Part shown: positions 25,901 to 32,767 of the stretch, one piece after another
How positions within the stretch are numbered: position 1 is the first letter of the stretch
How the letters are laid out: every line of letters begins with the position of its first letter
Assembly: GCA_944389215.1 (NCBI GenBank)
Contig: CALXLN010000066.1
Coordinates: forward strand, 1-36,508
Direction of reading: 5' to 3'
DNA length: 36,508 nt
Source: an uncultured Opitutales bacterium
GTDB lineage: Bacteria; Verrucomicrobiota; Verrucomicrobiia; Opitutales; Intestinicryptomonadaceae
Made by a program: the position numbers and the translations under genes
The notes under the pieces: generated by a model
Told to the model about the DNA's origin: nothing
The model's input: only the letters and a program-made list of their open reading frames with translations
Database searches by the model: none

Positions 25901-28900
25901 CAACTCCCATGCCGGCGTTGCTTACATAGCAGCGGTAGAGCCCGTTCGACGAGAGCTCGGAATCCAGAACCAAAACAGAGTCGTAGCAGCCTACAGATTC
26001 CCATTTTCCTGTTGATTCGTTATACTTCTGCCAATCGTAGGTTAAGTTTTTGCCTTCGGCCTCCACCGACAATGTTATGCTGTCGGCGCCTACATATGTC
26101 AAAATATCCGACTGCGGGCCGGCTTCAATTTCCACCGACGATTTCACGACCAAATTCGCGCTTGCCGAGAATACCTCCGAAGCCTCGTTGTACACGCGGC
26201 AGCGGAACATAGTATTTATATCGGTATACAAAGCTGTCGGAAGCGAGAGCTTGGATGTAGCCATTCCCACATAGCGGGAATCGGAAACTTTCAGCCATTC
26301 TCCGGACGAATAATCAAAATACTGCCATTCATAGCCGACCGCGCCTTCCGCAACAACTTCAAACTCGGCGGAATCTCCGGCCAATACTTCCTGAGTGGCG
26401 GGCTGCTTTGTTATCGAGATAACCGGACTTACGAACAATTCCACAACATTTGAAGACGACTTGCTACCCATTGTGGTCGTTGAATCGCATCTATATTTAT
26501 AGCCGTCCATAGACACCGCCAAATCGGACAGAACCAATTCGGTGGAAGTCTGTCCTTGCAATGCTTCCCAATTATTTCCTCCGTCTTTTGAAACCATCCA
26601 CTGTAGAGTTTGGTACTGGCTCATTGCGTTTGTTACGGAGAAGGTCGCCGAACTTCCTTCAAGAGCATTTATTTTTTCGGGCGAGACAACCGGCACCGGG
26701 AATACGCCCAACTGCATCTTCGGAGACGTTACCGTGAAATATCCGTTAGATACCTCGCAATAATACACCGAATTCATCAAGTTAGCGGAAACGTTTGTTA
26801 GCGTGAGCGTGCCTTCCTCCGCGGCGAGTATTTGCCATGATATTCCGTTATCGTAGCTTACATACCACGTATAAACTTTATTCTCGCCGCCCACATCCAC
26901 AGAGAATGTGGCCATATCGCCTTCAAACACCATTTGCGAACCGGACGATGAATTAAACGTCAACGAAGTGTGCACCGAAAGAGTTACGGGATTAGAAATC
27001 GCCGAACCACCTTTATTGGAAGCTATTACCCTATAAGAAACAGCGTTCATTTCCATTGTCGGAACAAACGTATGCGTCGAAGAATTTGAATTCGGAATGT
27101 CGTACCATACCGAAGATGTCAATGTAGTTTCGGCAAACTCATTTTTGCCGGCGCCGCATTTCGGGCACACCCAGTCGTCCGGCAAGTCGTTCCACTTTAT
27201 GGAATTACCCATATCGTCATACACATAATCGCATGTAGTTCCAGAATTGGAATCGGTTATATGCTTGCAAATGTGGGCGGTGTATTCTTCGGGTTCTTCA
27301 GTCCTTTGATACTGCCAGAGATATGTAATCGGCTCCTGGCCTTCCACGCCGACCGAAAGAGTGGTCTCAATCCCTTCGCCTACATGTATTACGCCGGTTG
27401 TCGTGCTTCCGTAATCAATTTGGCGCGTTATGACAACGGATTTGTAAATCCAAAGAATTGCCGGATCCGAATAGAACGGAATGCCCATGTAGTTGTATGC
27501 CACGCATCTGAATTGGGCGTTTAAGTATTCGTCCGTAGCAGTAAATGTAAGCGTTTCCGACTTATGGCTGCCGTCGGACGCCACAAAGTCAATCCATTCC
27601 CAGCCGTTAAACGAGTACTGCCATTTAAACGTTACTCCAGATTCGGGGCAGTAAGTCTTCACGGAGAATGTTACTTCTTCCCCTGTATATGCCTCGAATT
27701 TCTGCGGCTGCTCAATGAATGTTACGCCCTTTGAAACAGCCAGTGAAACTTGGTTTGTATTGAGGACTCCGCCGGGATACGAAATCTCGCAGTAATACAA
27801 CCATCCTTTCATATCATACTCCGCGCTGACCGTGTATGTTGGGGAATTTGAATTCGGTATGCTTATCCACGAAACTCCGCCGTCCGGGCTGTAATACCAA
27901 GTATACGTCAATTTTCCTCCGTTTACAACCACGTTGAATGAAGCATTGTCGCCTTCAATAACCGAAACGTCAACAGGCTGTTGAACTATTATCGGAGTGG
28001 GGCTTACAGTTAATGTGGCAACTCTGGAAGACACAGTCATCATGGATTCCGGAACGAGAGGATCGCTGGCGTTGGAAACCTCGCACATATACTTGTAGCC
28101 GTTGTAGCTGAACGGTATGTCGGTAAGCGTCAACGAGGAAGACGTCGCCCCGCTAATCGGCTGCATGTTTGCATCTGAGCCGTCCATCGAGACGTACCAC
28201 TGGTACGTTATCGGATTGGAGTTTTCAACCGACGCAATAACATTAAATGTGGCGGAACCATACAACCCTACACTCGCATCTGCGGGATTGTTTTCGTCCA
28301 AAATAATGGGAGCTCTTATATATAAATAGGCTACATTTGAATTTGTTGTGCCGTAACTATTTTTAATGACGCAACGGTATTGGGCGCCGTCTATTTTTTC
28401 GGAAGTTTCAGTATACGACGGCTCGTTTGCACCCGATATGTCCGTAAAGCTCTGTCCGTTGGTAAGCGAACGCTGCCACTGGTAGGTCATAGGCTCGGAA
28501 CCTACAGCTTCAACGGAGAAGACCACTTCTTCCGAGGAGCCCTCCGAAATATAAACATTTTTGGGCTGAGTTACTATATTGGGCTTTGTATATATATATA
28601 ATGTGGCAGATTTCGACGATTTATTCGCACCGGAGTGCACAACCTGGTTGTTTTCATCGTACACGGCGGACTGTTTGAAATTGAAAACGCAAGACGCTCC
28701 GTTAAACACTAAAGGATCATATCCAGTCGAGCCCAAAGTTCCCACCGGATAAGTTATTGTAACGACATTGTCTTCCGTACTAGCATCAACCGTAGAGAAA
28801 GAATACTCCGTATTTCCGGAATACGCCAGCATCTGGAAGTTGTAAACAAGAGGAGTATCTTTGTAACATATTACTTTTGCGGTAAACGTAAAATATCCGT

Positions 28901-31289
28901 CGAGAGAAGTCTCGCAATCCTCTGGTTCTTGGAGAACATAAAGAGTGAAATAGGCATACAACGGCGCGCTATCCGAGAACGTCGGAGTGCCGACCGCATT
29001 AAGCACAGCGCAGCGATAGAGCGTCTTGCCGTCGCGGGTATCCAGATTGTAGGCTGTTGTGAAGGTATAGTAATACACCCTGCCTTCTTCCGAATCAAAA
29101 TATCCCTTTTGGCCTTCGGTTACATCTGACCAACTGGCGCCTCCGTCTTTTGACACCTGCCAATAGGCGTCGATGGAAGTTCCGTTTTCAACAAGGCAAG
29201 TAAATGTGGCGTCGGTAGAACTTATGACAAGTTGCTCCTGCGGATTTGCCAAAATTACCGCGGGAACACCCACCACTACAGTTGCGGCGTTTGAAACAAC
29301 CGGAGTTGTTGTGAGAGGATTTGAAACTTCGCACCTAAAGAATTTACCTGAATATGTGGTATCGGCGACAAACTCGTATTGAGCAGAAGTGGCGCCCTCT
29401 ATCTTTGTCCATACGACGCCGTCTTCGGAAAAATACCATTGATACTTAAGGTTGCTGCCGGTGGCTTTTATGGAAACTATTGCTTTTTGCCCGTTGTTTG
29501 TTTTTACATCCTGCGGATGTTCTATGATTTGAACTTCGGACAATATATCCAACCTGTATTGAGCGGAGGACTTTTGGGCTTCGCCGGTGCCCGCAGTACA
29601 TTTATATATAAATGCGTTTTGGTTTTCAGCATCCCCTGCAATAAATGAATAAGTGTCGGAAGTGGCGCCGCTTATAGGATTAAAAGTAACGCCGCCGTCA
29701 GTGGATTTATACCATACAATAGGAGAAAGGGTGGTTGTAACTTTTAAAGTAACTGTATCGCCATTCTTGACATAATCGGGCGAGGAAATCATTTCCAAGA
29801 CGTCGGGTATATATTCCCATCCCAGCTCTTCGCTTACATACTGGGCTCCTGCAAGCGACTCTTTTCCCGTTGTCAGTTCCACTATATAAATGCACGAATC
29901 GTCCCCGGAGGCAGGCTTTTCTTTTATATAAATGTGGTCGCCGCCCATCTTATAGTTTTTAAAGAGCAATTTATTTGCCTGCCCTTTTATGCTGTCCGAC
30001 GTCTCAAAGGACTGGAAAGACACAACTTGGTTTGCGTCGTTGTCTCCAAAGTCTACGACCGCTATGGTCGGCGCCTTGCCCAAGCGCGAAATCCTAAGCG
30101 CGCCGAAGTTTTGCGAATTTCCGTTGAGCTCCAAAGTTCCGGCTATATTGTCGCATTCGTCCGAAGTACTTACGCCGCGCGAACTATAAACCGGCTCCGA
30201 GACCGGAGTTCGGAATTCAACTGCGGTATTTGATGGAACCTGGTCGGAATAATCGTATGTCAGAACGGCTCCCCGCTCTATTATCAAAGACGGATTTGCG
30301 TCGCTTATGACTGTAGCCCCGCCTTGTTTGGCGAATCTCACGTCTGTTGAAACTATCGCAGTTTTAAAAGTATTTGTGCCCGTGCCGCCGACAATTATCT
30401 TCGGATACGGCAAATATTTAATGACGGAATTAATCGATGTTACATCGGCCATATAGGAAAAGCCTTCCCTAAGCTCCAAAGTCTGGCCGGTTCCCAATAG
30501 AGTAGAGTTTATAACGAGATCTCCGCCGGTGTGGTATTTGTTAAAGGCTTTTGTGGTTTCAAACAGCATTCCGCTGGCTTTCAGCTCGGAATAAGTCAAG
30601 GTGCCGTCTGCGCCCTCGGAGTAGTCGGGCAAAGTAAGGTCGTCGGCGTTAATCGTGTTCCCGTCTACAAAAGTCATTACGCCTTGGGAATTATTCCAGA
30701 CTCCGGCCCGCTTATATTCGCCCGTCGCGCAGAAATTTAAATTTAAATTGACAAAAGTGTCTATATACTCCGACGCCCTGCTTGTGGGAGTGCTCGACGA
30801 AGCGGGCTCTAAAAACGCGCCGGTCGATCCCACCAGAGACTCGAGCCCTAGAAGGCCGAACCCGAAAGCCATGTATTGCGGATCGGAATTTACCATTATT
30901 TCAAGCGTTTTTCCGTCAATGGAAGAAAGCGTCGTGGGAATATTCCAGTGATTGTTGAAAGAAAAATACGACACTCTGATGGGAGCGTTTGTGCTGACTT
31001 CGTCGACATAAATATAGCGGTCCATATCGACGACAAGATCCGTATCGTGACCGCTTTGGGCGTTGTTCGACCTATACCCCAATCCGGTTCTATACAATAT
31101 GTTTTCGCCCTGTCCGGGAACGCCGTTAGTCCATCGGCCCTCGGCGCTCCAAACATTGCCGGCTCCGCCCAGCTTTACATCCTGAAATGCTTTTCGCTCG
31201 CTCTCTATGAACTCCGGAGTAGCGGCAATAGACGACAATTGCCAGACAACCATCGCCGCCAATAGTGTGTTGAAAAGAAATTTCTTCAT
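19923..31289 (-). CDS. Giant secreted protein with about 32 tandem Ig-like domains and a rubredoxin-like insertion
   Basis: A protein of 3,788 residues (roughly 400 kDa) from ATG 31289, where a signal peptide begins (MKKFLFNTLLAAMVVWQLSSIAA). The frame is open to 31433, but a promoter-like pair at 31358-31385 lies inside that extension, so the longer form is unlikely. About residues 1-500 are Gly/Asn-rich beta structure (NVWSAEGRWTNGVPGQGEN), like N-terminal regions of autotransporter-style surface proteins. About residues 500-3666 hold some 32 Ig-like units of 85-100 residues, each with a Y-x-W-Q core and a Y-R-C motif. The last 120 residues (from TYSTWAEANGL to FVRFKFATE) are a separate, non-Ig end domain. 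One repeat carries the rubredoxin-like insertion (27130-27280). Three consecutive two-domain modules (21186-22871) look like recent duplications. No transmembrane anchor or sortase signal was seen at the C-terminus. A surface adhesin or scaffold is the best guess; no substrate is known. Confidence 0.93.
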   Translation of the reverse strand: MKKFLFNTLLAAMVVWQLSSIAATPEFIESERKAFQDVKLGGAGNVWSAEGRWTNGVPGQGENILYRTGLGYRSNNAQSGHDTDLVVDMDRYIYVDEVSTNAPIRVSYFSFNNHWNIPTTLSSIDGKTLEIMVNSDPQYMAFGFGLLGLESLVGSTGAFLEPASSSTPTSRASEYIDTFVNLNLNFCATGEYKRAGVWNNSQGVMTFVDGNTINADDLTLPDYSEGADGTLTYSELKASGMLFETTKAFNKYHTGGDLVINSTLLGTGQTLELREGFSYMADVTSINSVIKYLPYPKIIVGGTGTNTFKTAIVSTDVRFAKQGGATVISDANPSLIIERGAVLTYDYSDQVPSNTAVEFRTPVSEPVYSSRGVSTSDECDNIAGTLELNGNSQNFGALRISRLGKAPTIAVVDFGDNDANQVVSFQSFETSDSIKGQANKLLFKNYKMGGDHIYIKEKPASGDDSCIYIVELTTGKESLAGAQYVSEELGWEYIPDVLEMISSPDYVKNGDTVTLKVTTTLSPIVWYKSTDGGVTFNPISGATSDTYSFIAGDAENQNAFIYKCTAGTGEAQKSSAQYRLDILSEVQIIEHPQDVKTNNGQKAIVSIKATGSNLKYQWYFSEDGVVWTKIEGATSAQYEFVADTTYSGKFFRCEVSNPLTTTPVVSNAATVVVGVPAVILANPQEQLVISSTDATFTCLVENGTSIDAYWQVSKDGGASWSDVTEGQKGYFDSEEGRVYYYTFTTAYNLDTRDGKTLYRCAVLNAVGTPTFSDSAPLYAYFTLYVLQEPEDCETSLDGYFTFTAKVICYKDTPLVYNFQMLAYSGNTEYSFSTVDASTEDNVVTITYPVGTLGSTGYDPLVFNGASCVFNFKQSAVYDENNQVVHSGANKSSKSATLYIYTKPNIVTQPKNVYISEGSSEEVVFSVEAVGSEPMTYQWQRSLTNGQSFTDISGANEPSYTETSEKIDGAQYRCVIKNSYGTTNSNVAYLYIRAPIILDENNPADASVGLYGSATFNVIASVENSNPITYQWYVSMDGSDANMQPISGATSSSLTLTDIPFSYNGYKYMCEVSNASDPLVPESMMTVSSRVATLTVSPTPIIVQQPVDVSVIEGDNASFNVVVNGGKLTYTWYYSPDGGVSWISIPNSNSPTYTVSAEYDMKGWLYYCEISYPGGVLNTNQVSLAVSKGVTFIEQPQKFEAYTGEEVTFSVKTYCPESGVTFKWQYSFNGWEWIDFVASDGSHKSETLTFTATDEYLNAQFRCVAYNYMGIPFYSDPAILWIYKSVVITRQIDYGSTTTGVIHVGEGIETTLSVGVEGQEPITYLWQYQRTEEPEEYTAHICKHITDSNSGTTCDYVYDDMGNSIKWNDLPDDWVCPKCGAGKNEFAETTLTSSVWYDIPNSNSSTHTFVPTMEMNAVSYRVIASNKGGSAISNPVTLSVHTSLTFNSSSGSQMVFEGDMATFSVDVGGENKVYTWYVSYDNGISWQILAAEEGTLTLTNVSANLMNSVYYCEVSNGYFTVTSPKMQLGVFPVPVVSPEKINALEGSSATFSVTNAMSQYQTLQWMVSKDGGNNWEALQGQTSTELVLSDLAVSMDGYKYRCDSTTTMGSKSSSNVVELFVSPVISITKQPATQEVLAGDSAEFEVVAEGAVGYEWQYFDYSSGEWLKVSDSRYVGMATSKLSLPTALYTDINTMFRCRVYNEASEVFSASANLVVKSSVEIEAGPQSDILTYVGADSITLSVEAEGKNLTYDWQKYNESTGKWESVGCYDSVLVLDSELSSNGLYRCYVSNAGMGVVSSTSNVVVAEPSEVLTSMPKGYVGGDFTLSVAEVPTAIYQWQSSPDGSAWSNIGGANASTLQLSNLTKASSGTSYRCLITTNNGQIQSDSFKLEVIDALVIKSAPQDTTVPGGADIVFEVVCESDPSEPTAYQWQLFSYETNEWVDIDSETNSTLELLEQREEKSGILYRCKISNRAQVVYTDKVALTVGESIAVVPEVCNVELDPDTRLGTAEFSVENYAGVLSYQWQVSSDNGLSWIDVSGATSQTLRIEDVPASYNGYKYRCVMSTPDYLVKSLSGQIAVDTAAKIVFQPESQVVDAGNKVSFMVVVSGDVEYQWQKLLPNASDWINIEGATSSTYEITALEGDSGTQYRCVATSIADKVDLVSLAAHLTVINPVSITINQEDDSAYEINAVYGSTVYIEPTISSPSDTSNLVFEWQSSTNGGKTWNSISTQEGTSKLTLYSVTSSAIYRCVVSNGADSKATSKEYKLNIYSSMQIVEPLKSFTVARGSSVEMTFKVSAPFGASLVYFCQIGNKYMEFAPTTSTTCKISLSAEDVISYGTSQIFYGARIEGTSNSVNGAPITMTLITGMANYATTDTVVFASKYDSLDQTNSPATFVNTNIGPDNMTYSWSACKITVDPESGEPLRNTDNSFTYTESQINGATDKTYIKDSVTDEDANCVLSSTSFAGATGIVTKYMALITTPPIEILKQPVSVSSGYYGNVVFEAAATVPVLSDEFQKTIYTYYVNGTKAEAPSTDITLSRASVWQVSTDGGTTWSDLSGENSDALSFNEVTPDLNGNMYRIKYYNYFVKESIFADCVWNVVYSEPVKLEVLKQPVITKHPDGIEIIEGSGASFTVDYVCGRETVQWQVSTDGGNSWSDISGANSKTYSVQSTYGMDGNMYRCYIMNTGGVAFSNAAKMSVGAAVVADVQPQPQTQVSGEIVEFVCEASTEGNMSYQWQISYDMGATWTDFTGLAGSEDNVLRFVADESLHNAIFRCKFTSISEDGSNIYAGATNGAVLHVLAKNEIIDAPTSVNAVIGGTAELFVEAAGQNLSYQWQKYEDGFYKDIEGATSSVYAIANVAEDMNGQKFRCLVYSANVFFDSAEMTLNVFKGIDVSNVPEYVEGVEGESIVLKFDVANATDTTKYIWKRFDYSTHTWVDVTSNPRYTISGSSLTINSATLDDLNAVFSCTVEGDANTVTTSGMNVVVYPKPTLSYPAEVSGVVGGSASIFVEATGTSLTYVWQVSKDGGSEWEDIPSATSATYTVDNLTSSMNGYIYKCTVSDRGVVFGSSQTTLTVVENIIIDSPEFVEGYVGEDVVILIDVQNAPEGANYLWQMFNYGTSTWNNVVATSSVLIENNKLTLKDVTQAQYNNASFRCVVSGGGASATSDEIITKIYVVPSIESCEDVFAVEGSAAIFSISANGNELSYQWQKYNSATDSYDDIAGATASTYTIASVSKSMSGDKFRCEVSDRGEVFGYGEAVLTVVDPINVSNVPTYTYAYEGSNVTITFDVSNVTADTTYQWQRYDFETSTWELIGDPAKYIIDGNSLTVNLLDFDDHNSVYRCVVSNGAMSITTGSMSIVVYAKARFPAEGGVVLVQAVNVGQAAYFTANATGEGPLAYKWYVKRAGESTWTLVDGAESELLEVKNVQYEQNGDTYACVVSNPGTPFVAPETSAENVASAQLVVQWPLQVVEDVKSQTVYEGDNVTISFEVQGQPDITYEWYEYRNGQEYKLSNFTGPTMTVYTLDITDNGVGYYCKADNGISHVYSGLAVVTVKVKSDAPTTLVKSGTPVTMSVLTSAKDATYQWQEKNTSAPVSTLASNGNSDGWEDISGATSVSYTKQSSYLDSDKLYRCVVSVVQTDNSGEITNVVSASSDEIKLNVGETYSTWAEANGLAADSGDQIASGSVVTNVEKYIFAANGGTSLQNGVSITKTLSGTTVVKYPVAIYVTDAIVGVQYSTDMKTWTDVSATPSLVEITSAARIYAVEIPQFEGKQVFVRFKFATE
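21186..22871 (-). repeat. Three tandem A-B Ig-domain modules inside the giant gene
   Basis: Six consecutive Ig units alternate between two types. Type A (NEIIDAPTSVNAVIGGTAEL, TLSYPAEVSGVVGGSAS, SIESCEDVFAVEGSAA) has the short WQKY/WQVS core and GATxSxY loop. Type B (IDVSNVPEYVEGVEGES, IIIDSPEFVEGYVGED, INVSNVPTYTYAYEGSN) has a longer N-terminal strand and WKRF/WQMF/WQRY. The period is about 187 residues (about 560 bases), repeated three times: duplication of a two-domain unit rather than of single domains. Confidence 0.7.
27130..27280 (-). other. Rubredoxin-like metal-knuckle insertion in an Ig-like repeat
   Basis: Within the ninth or so Ig unit, between the core strand ITYLWQYQRT and the resumed VWYDIPNSNSS, lies a segment with NDLPDDWVCPKCGAGKNEF, the classic second half of rubredoxin (CPxCGxGK). 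Its first half is CDYVYDD preceded by another Cys. The four cysteines are about C1341, C1353, C1375 and C1378 of the protein. The first pair is spaced 11 residues apart instead of the usual two, so the first knuckle is altered. Rubredoxins bind one iron (or zinc) through four Cys; metal binding here is inference. Confidence 0.75.
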
Positions 31290-31348
31290 TGGGTATCTAA
31301 TTAAAGTGCTGTTTTCGGGCACAATAAGCCCTTGTATATAAAAAGTCT

Positions 31349-31385
31349 TTACCGGTAATCCTACATTCAAGACCGTCTTCGTCAA
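31349..31385 (-). promoter_or_regulatory. Promoter-like pair for the giant gene, with a small palindrome at the start site
   Basis: On the minus strand TTGACG (31380-31385), a 16-base spacer and TAGGAT (31358-31363) form a good sigma-70-type pair. Transcription would start near 31350, leaving about 60 bases before ATG 31289. TTACCGGTAA (31349-31358), a perfect 10-base palindrome, overlaps the -10/start area and could be an operator; that is conjecture. Confidence 0.45.
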
Positions 31386-31462
31386 CGCATTTTTCTCACT
31401 TTTTTTAACCGCCGAGAAGGAATTTTTTGGCAAAGGAACGGCTTGGCAAAAATTTATAAAAT

Positions 31463-31491
31463 TTGTCTGGATTTTTGGGAGCAGTTAAAAT
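31463..31491 (+). promoter_or_regulatory. Promoter-like pair for exbB-exbD-tonB
   Basis: TTGTCT (31463-31468), a 17-base spacer and TAAAAT (31486-31491) match a sigma-70-type promoter. The predicted start, near 31498, lies less than 20 bases before ATG 31515. It sits back to back with the giant gene's promoter. Confidence 0.4.
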
Positions 31492-31514
31492 TTACTAGTG
31501 TCGATTCTATAGCT

Positions 31515-32348
31515 ATGCCACACTTAACAATTTTTTCATCATCTTCGGTTACCGATTATTTTGCCCAGTCAAACCTTGCCGGACAAATAATAGTGCTCTT
31601 TCTGCTGGCTTTCAGCGTGCTGGCGTGGGGAGTTATGTTTTGCAAAAATTCCGACTTGAGCGCAATGGATTCGTCAAATAAAGAGACCATGCGCAAGATT
31701 TCAAAATCCGCCTCTCTGATAGAAGCGGCCGCGGCAAAATCGTTGCACGGGCCATACGCGGTCCTCTTGCGCGACGCAGTCGAAGCATGGGGAAGATTCG
31801 GAATGGGGGCCGAAATGTCCGAAAGCGATAGAACCGCGCGCGCGAACTATGTTGAGAACTCTCTTCAACGCGCGATATCCAAGCAGATAGTCCGCTACGA
31901 GTCGAAAATGGTGTGGCTGGGTACAATCATAAGCGGCGCGCCATTCTTGGGGCTGCTGGGCACGGTGTGGGGCGTAATGGACAGTTTCGGTTCCATGAGC
32001 GCCCAAACTTCAGTTACGCTTCAGCAGCTTGCTCCCGGCGTTGCGGGAGCGCTGCTCACGACCGTCGCCGGCCTTCTGGTGGCTATTCCCGCCGTATTCG
32101 GATACAACTACCTTACTTCGCGGGCGCGGACGATGTCGGCGGAATTGGAAAACTTTGCCAGCTTGTTGGCGGACAGAATAGAACTTGAATCACGCGAAGC
32201 TTCGCTTGCGGAATCGCGGCAACCTACGGTGGAACGCCGGCCCGTGATGGCTTCAAAAGTAGAGGAAACTCCGCATCAGACAAAGGTTATAAACTTTTCG
32301 CTCGACGACGACGATGACGGCCCAACTCCCTTGAGAGATTTCGAATAA
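31515..32348 (+). CDS. exbB: ExbB/TolQ-family proton channel subunit
   Basis: Inner-membrane subunit that with ExbD turns the proton gradient into energy for TonB-dependent outer-membrane transport. From ATG 31515 it has 277 residues: a first membrane helix (about 21-43, AGQIIVLFLLAFSVLAWGV), a cytoplasmic domain, and two more helices (about 135-160, LGTIISGAPFLGLLGTVWGV, and about 175-205, GALLTTVAGLLVAIPAVFGY). GLLGTVWGVMDSF is the family signature. The frame extends to TTG 31443, but the first 24 residues are not family-like and the promoter pair lies inside them. A charged tail with a DDDDD run ends the protein. ExbB and TolQ are hard to separate by eye; exbD and tonB follow at once, and no tolB or pal is seen. 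Confidence 0.9.
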   Translation: MPHLTIFSSSSVTDYFAQSNLAGQIIVLFLLAFSVLAWGVMFCKNSDLSAMDSSNKETMRKISKSASLIEAAAAKSLHGPYAVLLRDAVEAWGRFGMGAEMSESDRTARANYVENSLQRAISKQIVRYESKMVWLGTIISGAPFLGLLGTVWGVMDSFGSMSAQTSVTLQQLAPGVAGALLTTVAGLLVAIPAVFGYNYLTSRARTMSAELENFASLLADRIELESREASLAESRQPTVERRPVMASKVEETPHQTKVINFSLDDDDDGPTPLRDFE

Positions 32349-32349
32349 T

Positions 32350-32760
32350 ATGAAATTCAGGACCAGAAGCGGTTTGTCCGCAATGACAGAGCTCAACGTT
32401 ACGCCGCTCATGGACTTGGCGTTTTCGCTGCTCATCATATTCATGATAAGCACTCCGTTATTGGAGCAAACCATTCCCATTGACCTTCCGAAGCAGGAGG
32501 AAAATCCGTCCAGCGCGCGGCCGGAAATAGAATTCCAAGTAATATCTATCAACGCCAAAGGGCAGATATACTGGGGAAAACAGCCTGTCGACATGGTTGA
32601 GCTAAACAGCCTGCTGGAATCAATGTCCAAGATGCCGAATCCTCCGGCGATAAGCTTCCGCGGAGATTTCAGCCTGCCGTACCAAAAGATAGTAGACGTA
32701 ATAGACGCCATCAAGAGGCACAATCTCACAAAATTGCATTTGGATACTGAAGTGCGGTAA
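32350..32760 (+). CDS. exbD: ExbD/TolR-family proton channel subunit
   Basis: A 136-residue partner of ExbB with a single membrane helix (about 19-37, PLMDLAFSLLIIFMISTPL). The helix holds the proton-carrying Asp (in PLMDLAF), preceded by the SAMTELNVTPL segment shared by ExbD and TolR. The periplasmic part (about 45-136) has beta-rich INAKGQIYWGK and ends with a helix and strand region. It starts one base after exbB, implying co-translation. Size is normal for the family. Confidence 0.93.
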   Translation: MKFRTRSGLSAMTELNVTPLMDLAFSLLIIFMISTPLLEQTIPIDLPKQEENPSSARPEIEFQVISINAKGQIYWGKQPVDMVELNSLLESMSKMPNPPAISFRGDFSLPYQKIVDVIDAIKRHNLTKLHLDTEVR

Positions 32761-32767
32761 ACCGAAT

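Noticed and set aside
19923-31289. Repeats in the giant gene as a CRISPR array or mobile element
   Set aside because: The repeats are protein-level Ig domains in an open frame with period of about 260-300 bases, not short identical DNA repeats with spacers.
31290-31433. 48-residue N-terminal extension of the giant protein
   Set aside because: The ATG at 31289 begins a good signal peptide, and a promoter-like pair lies inside the extension.
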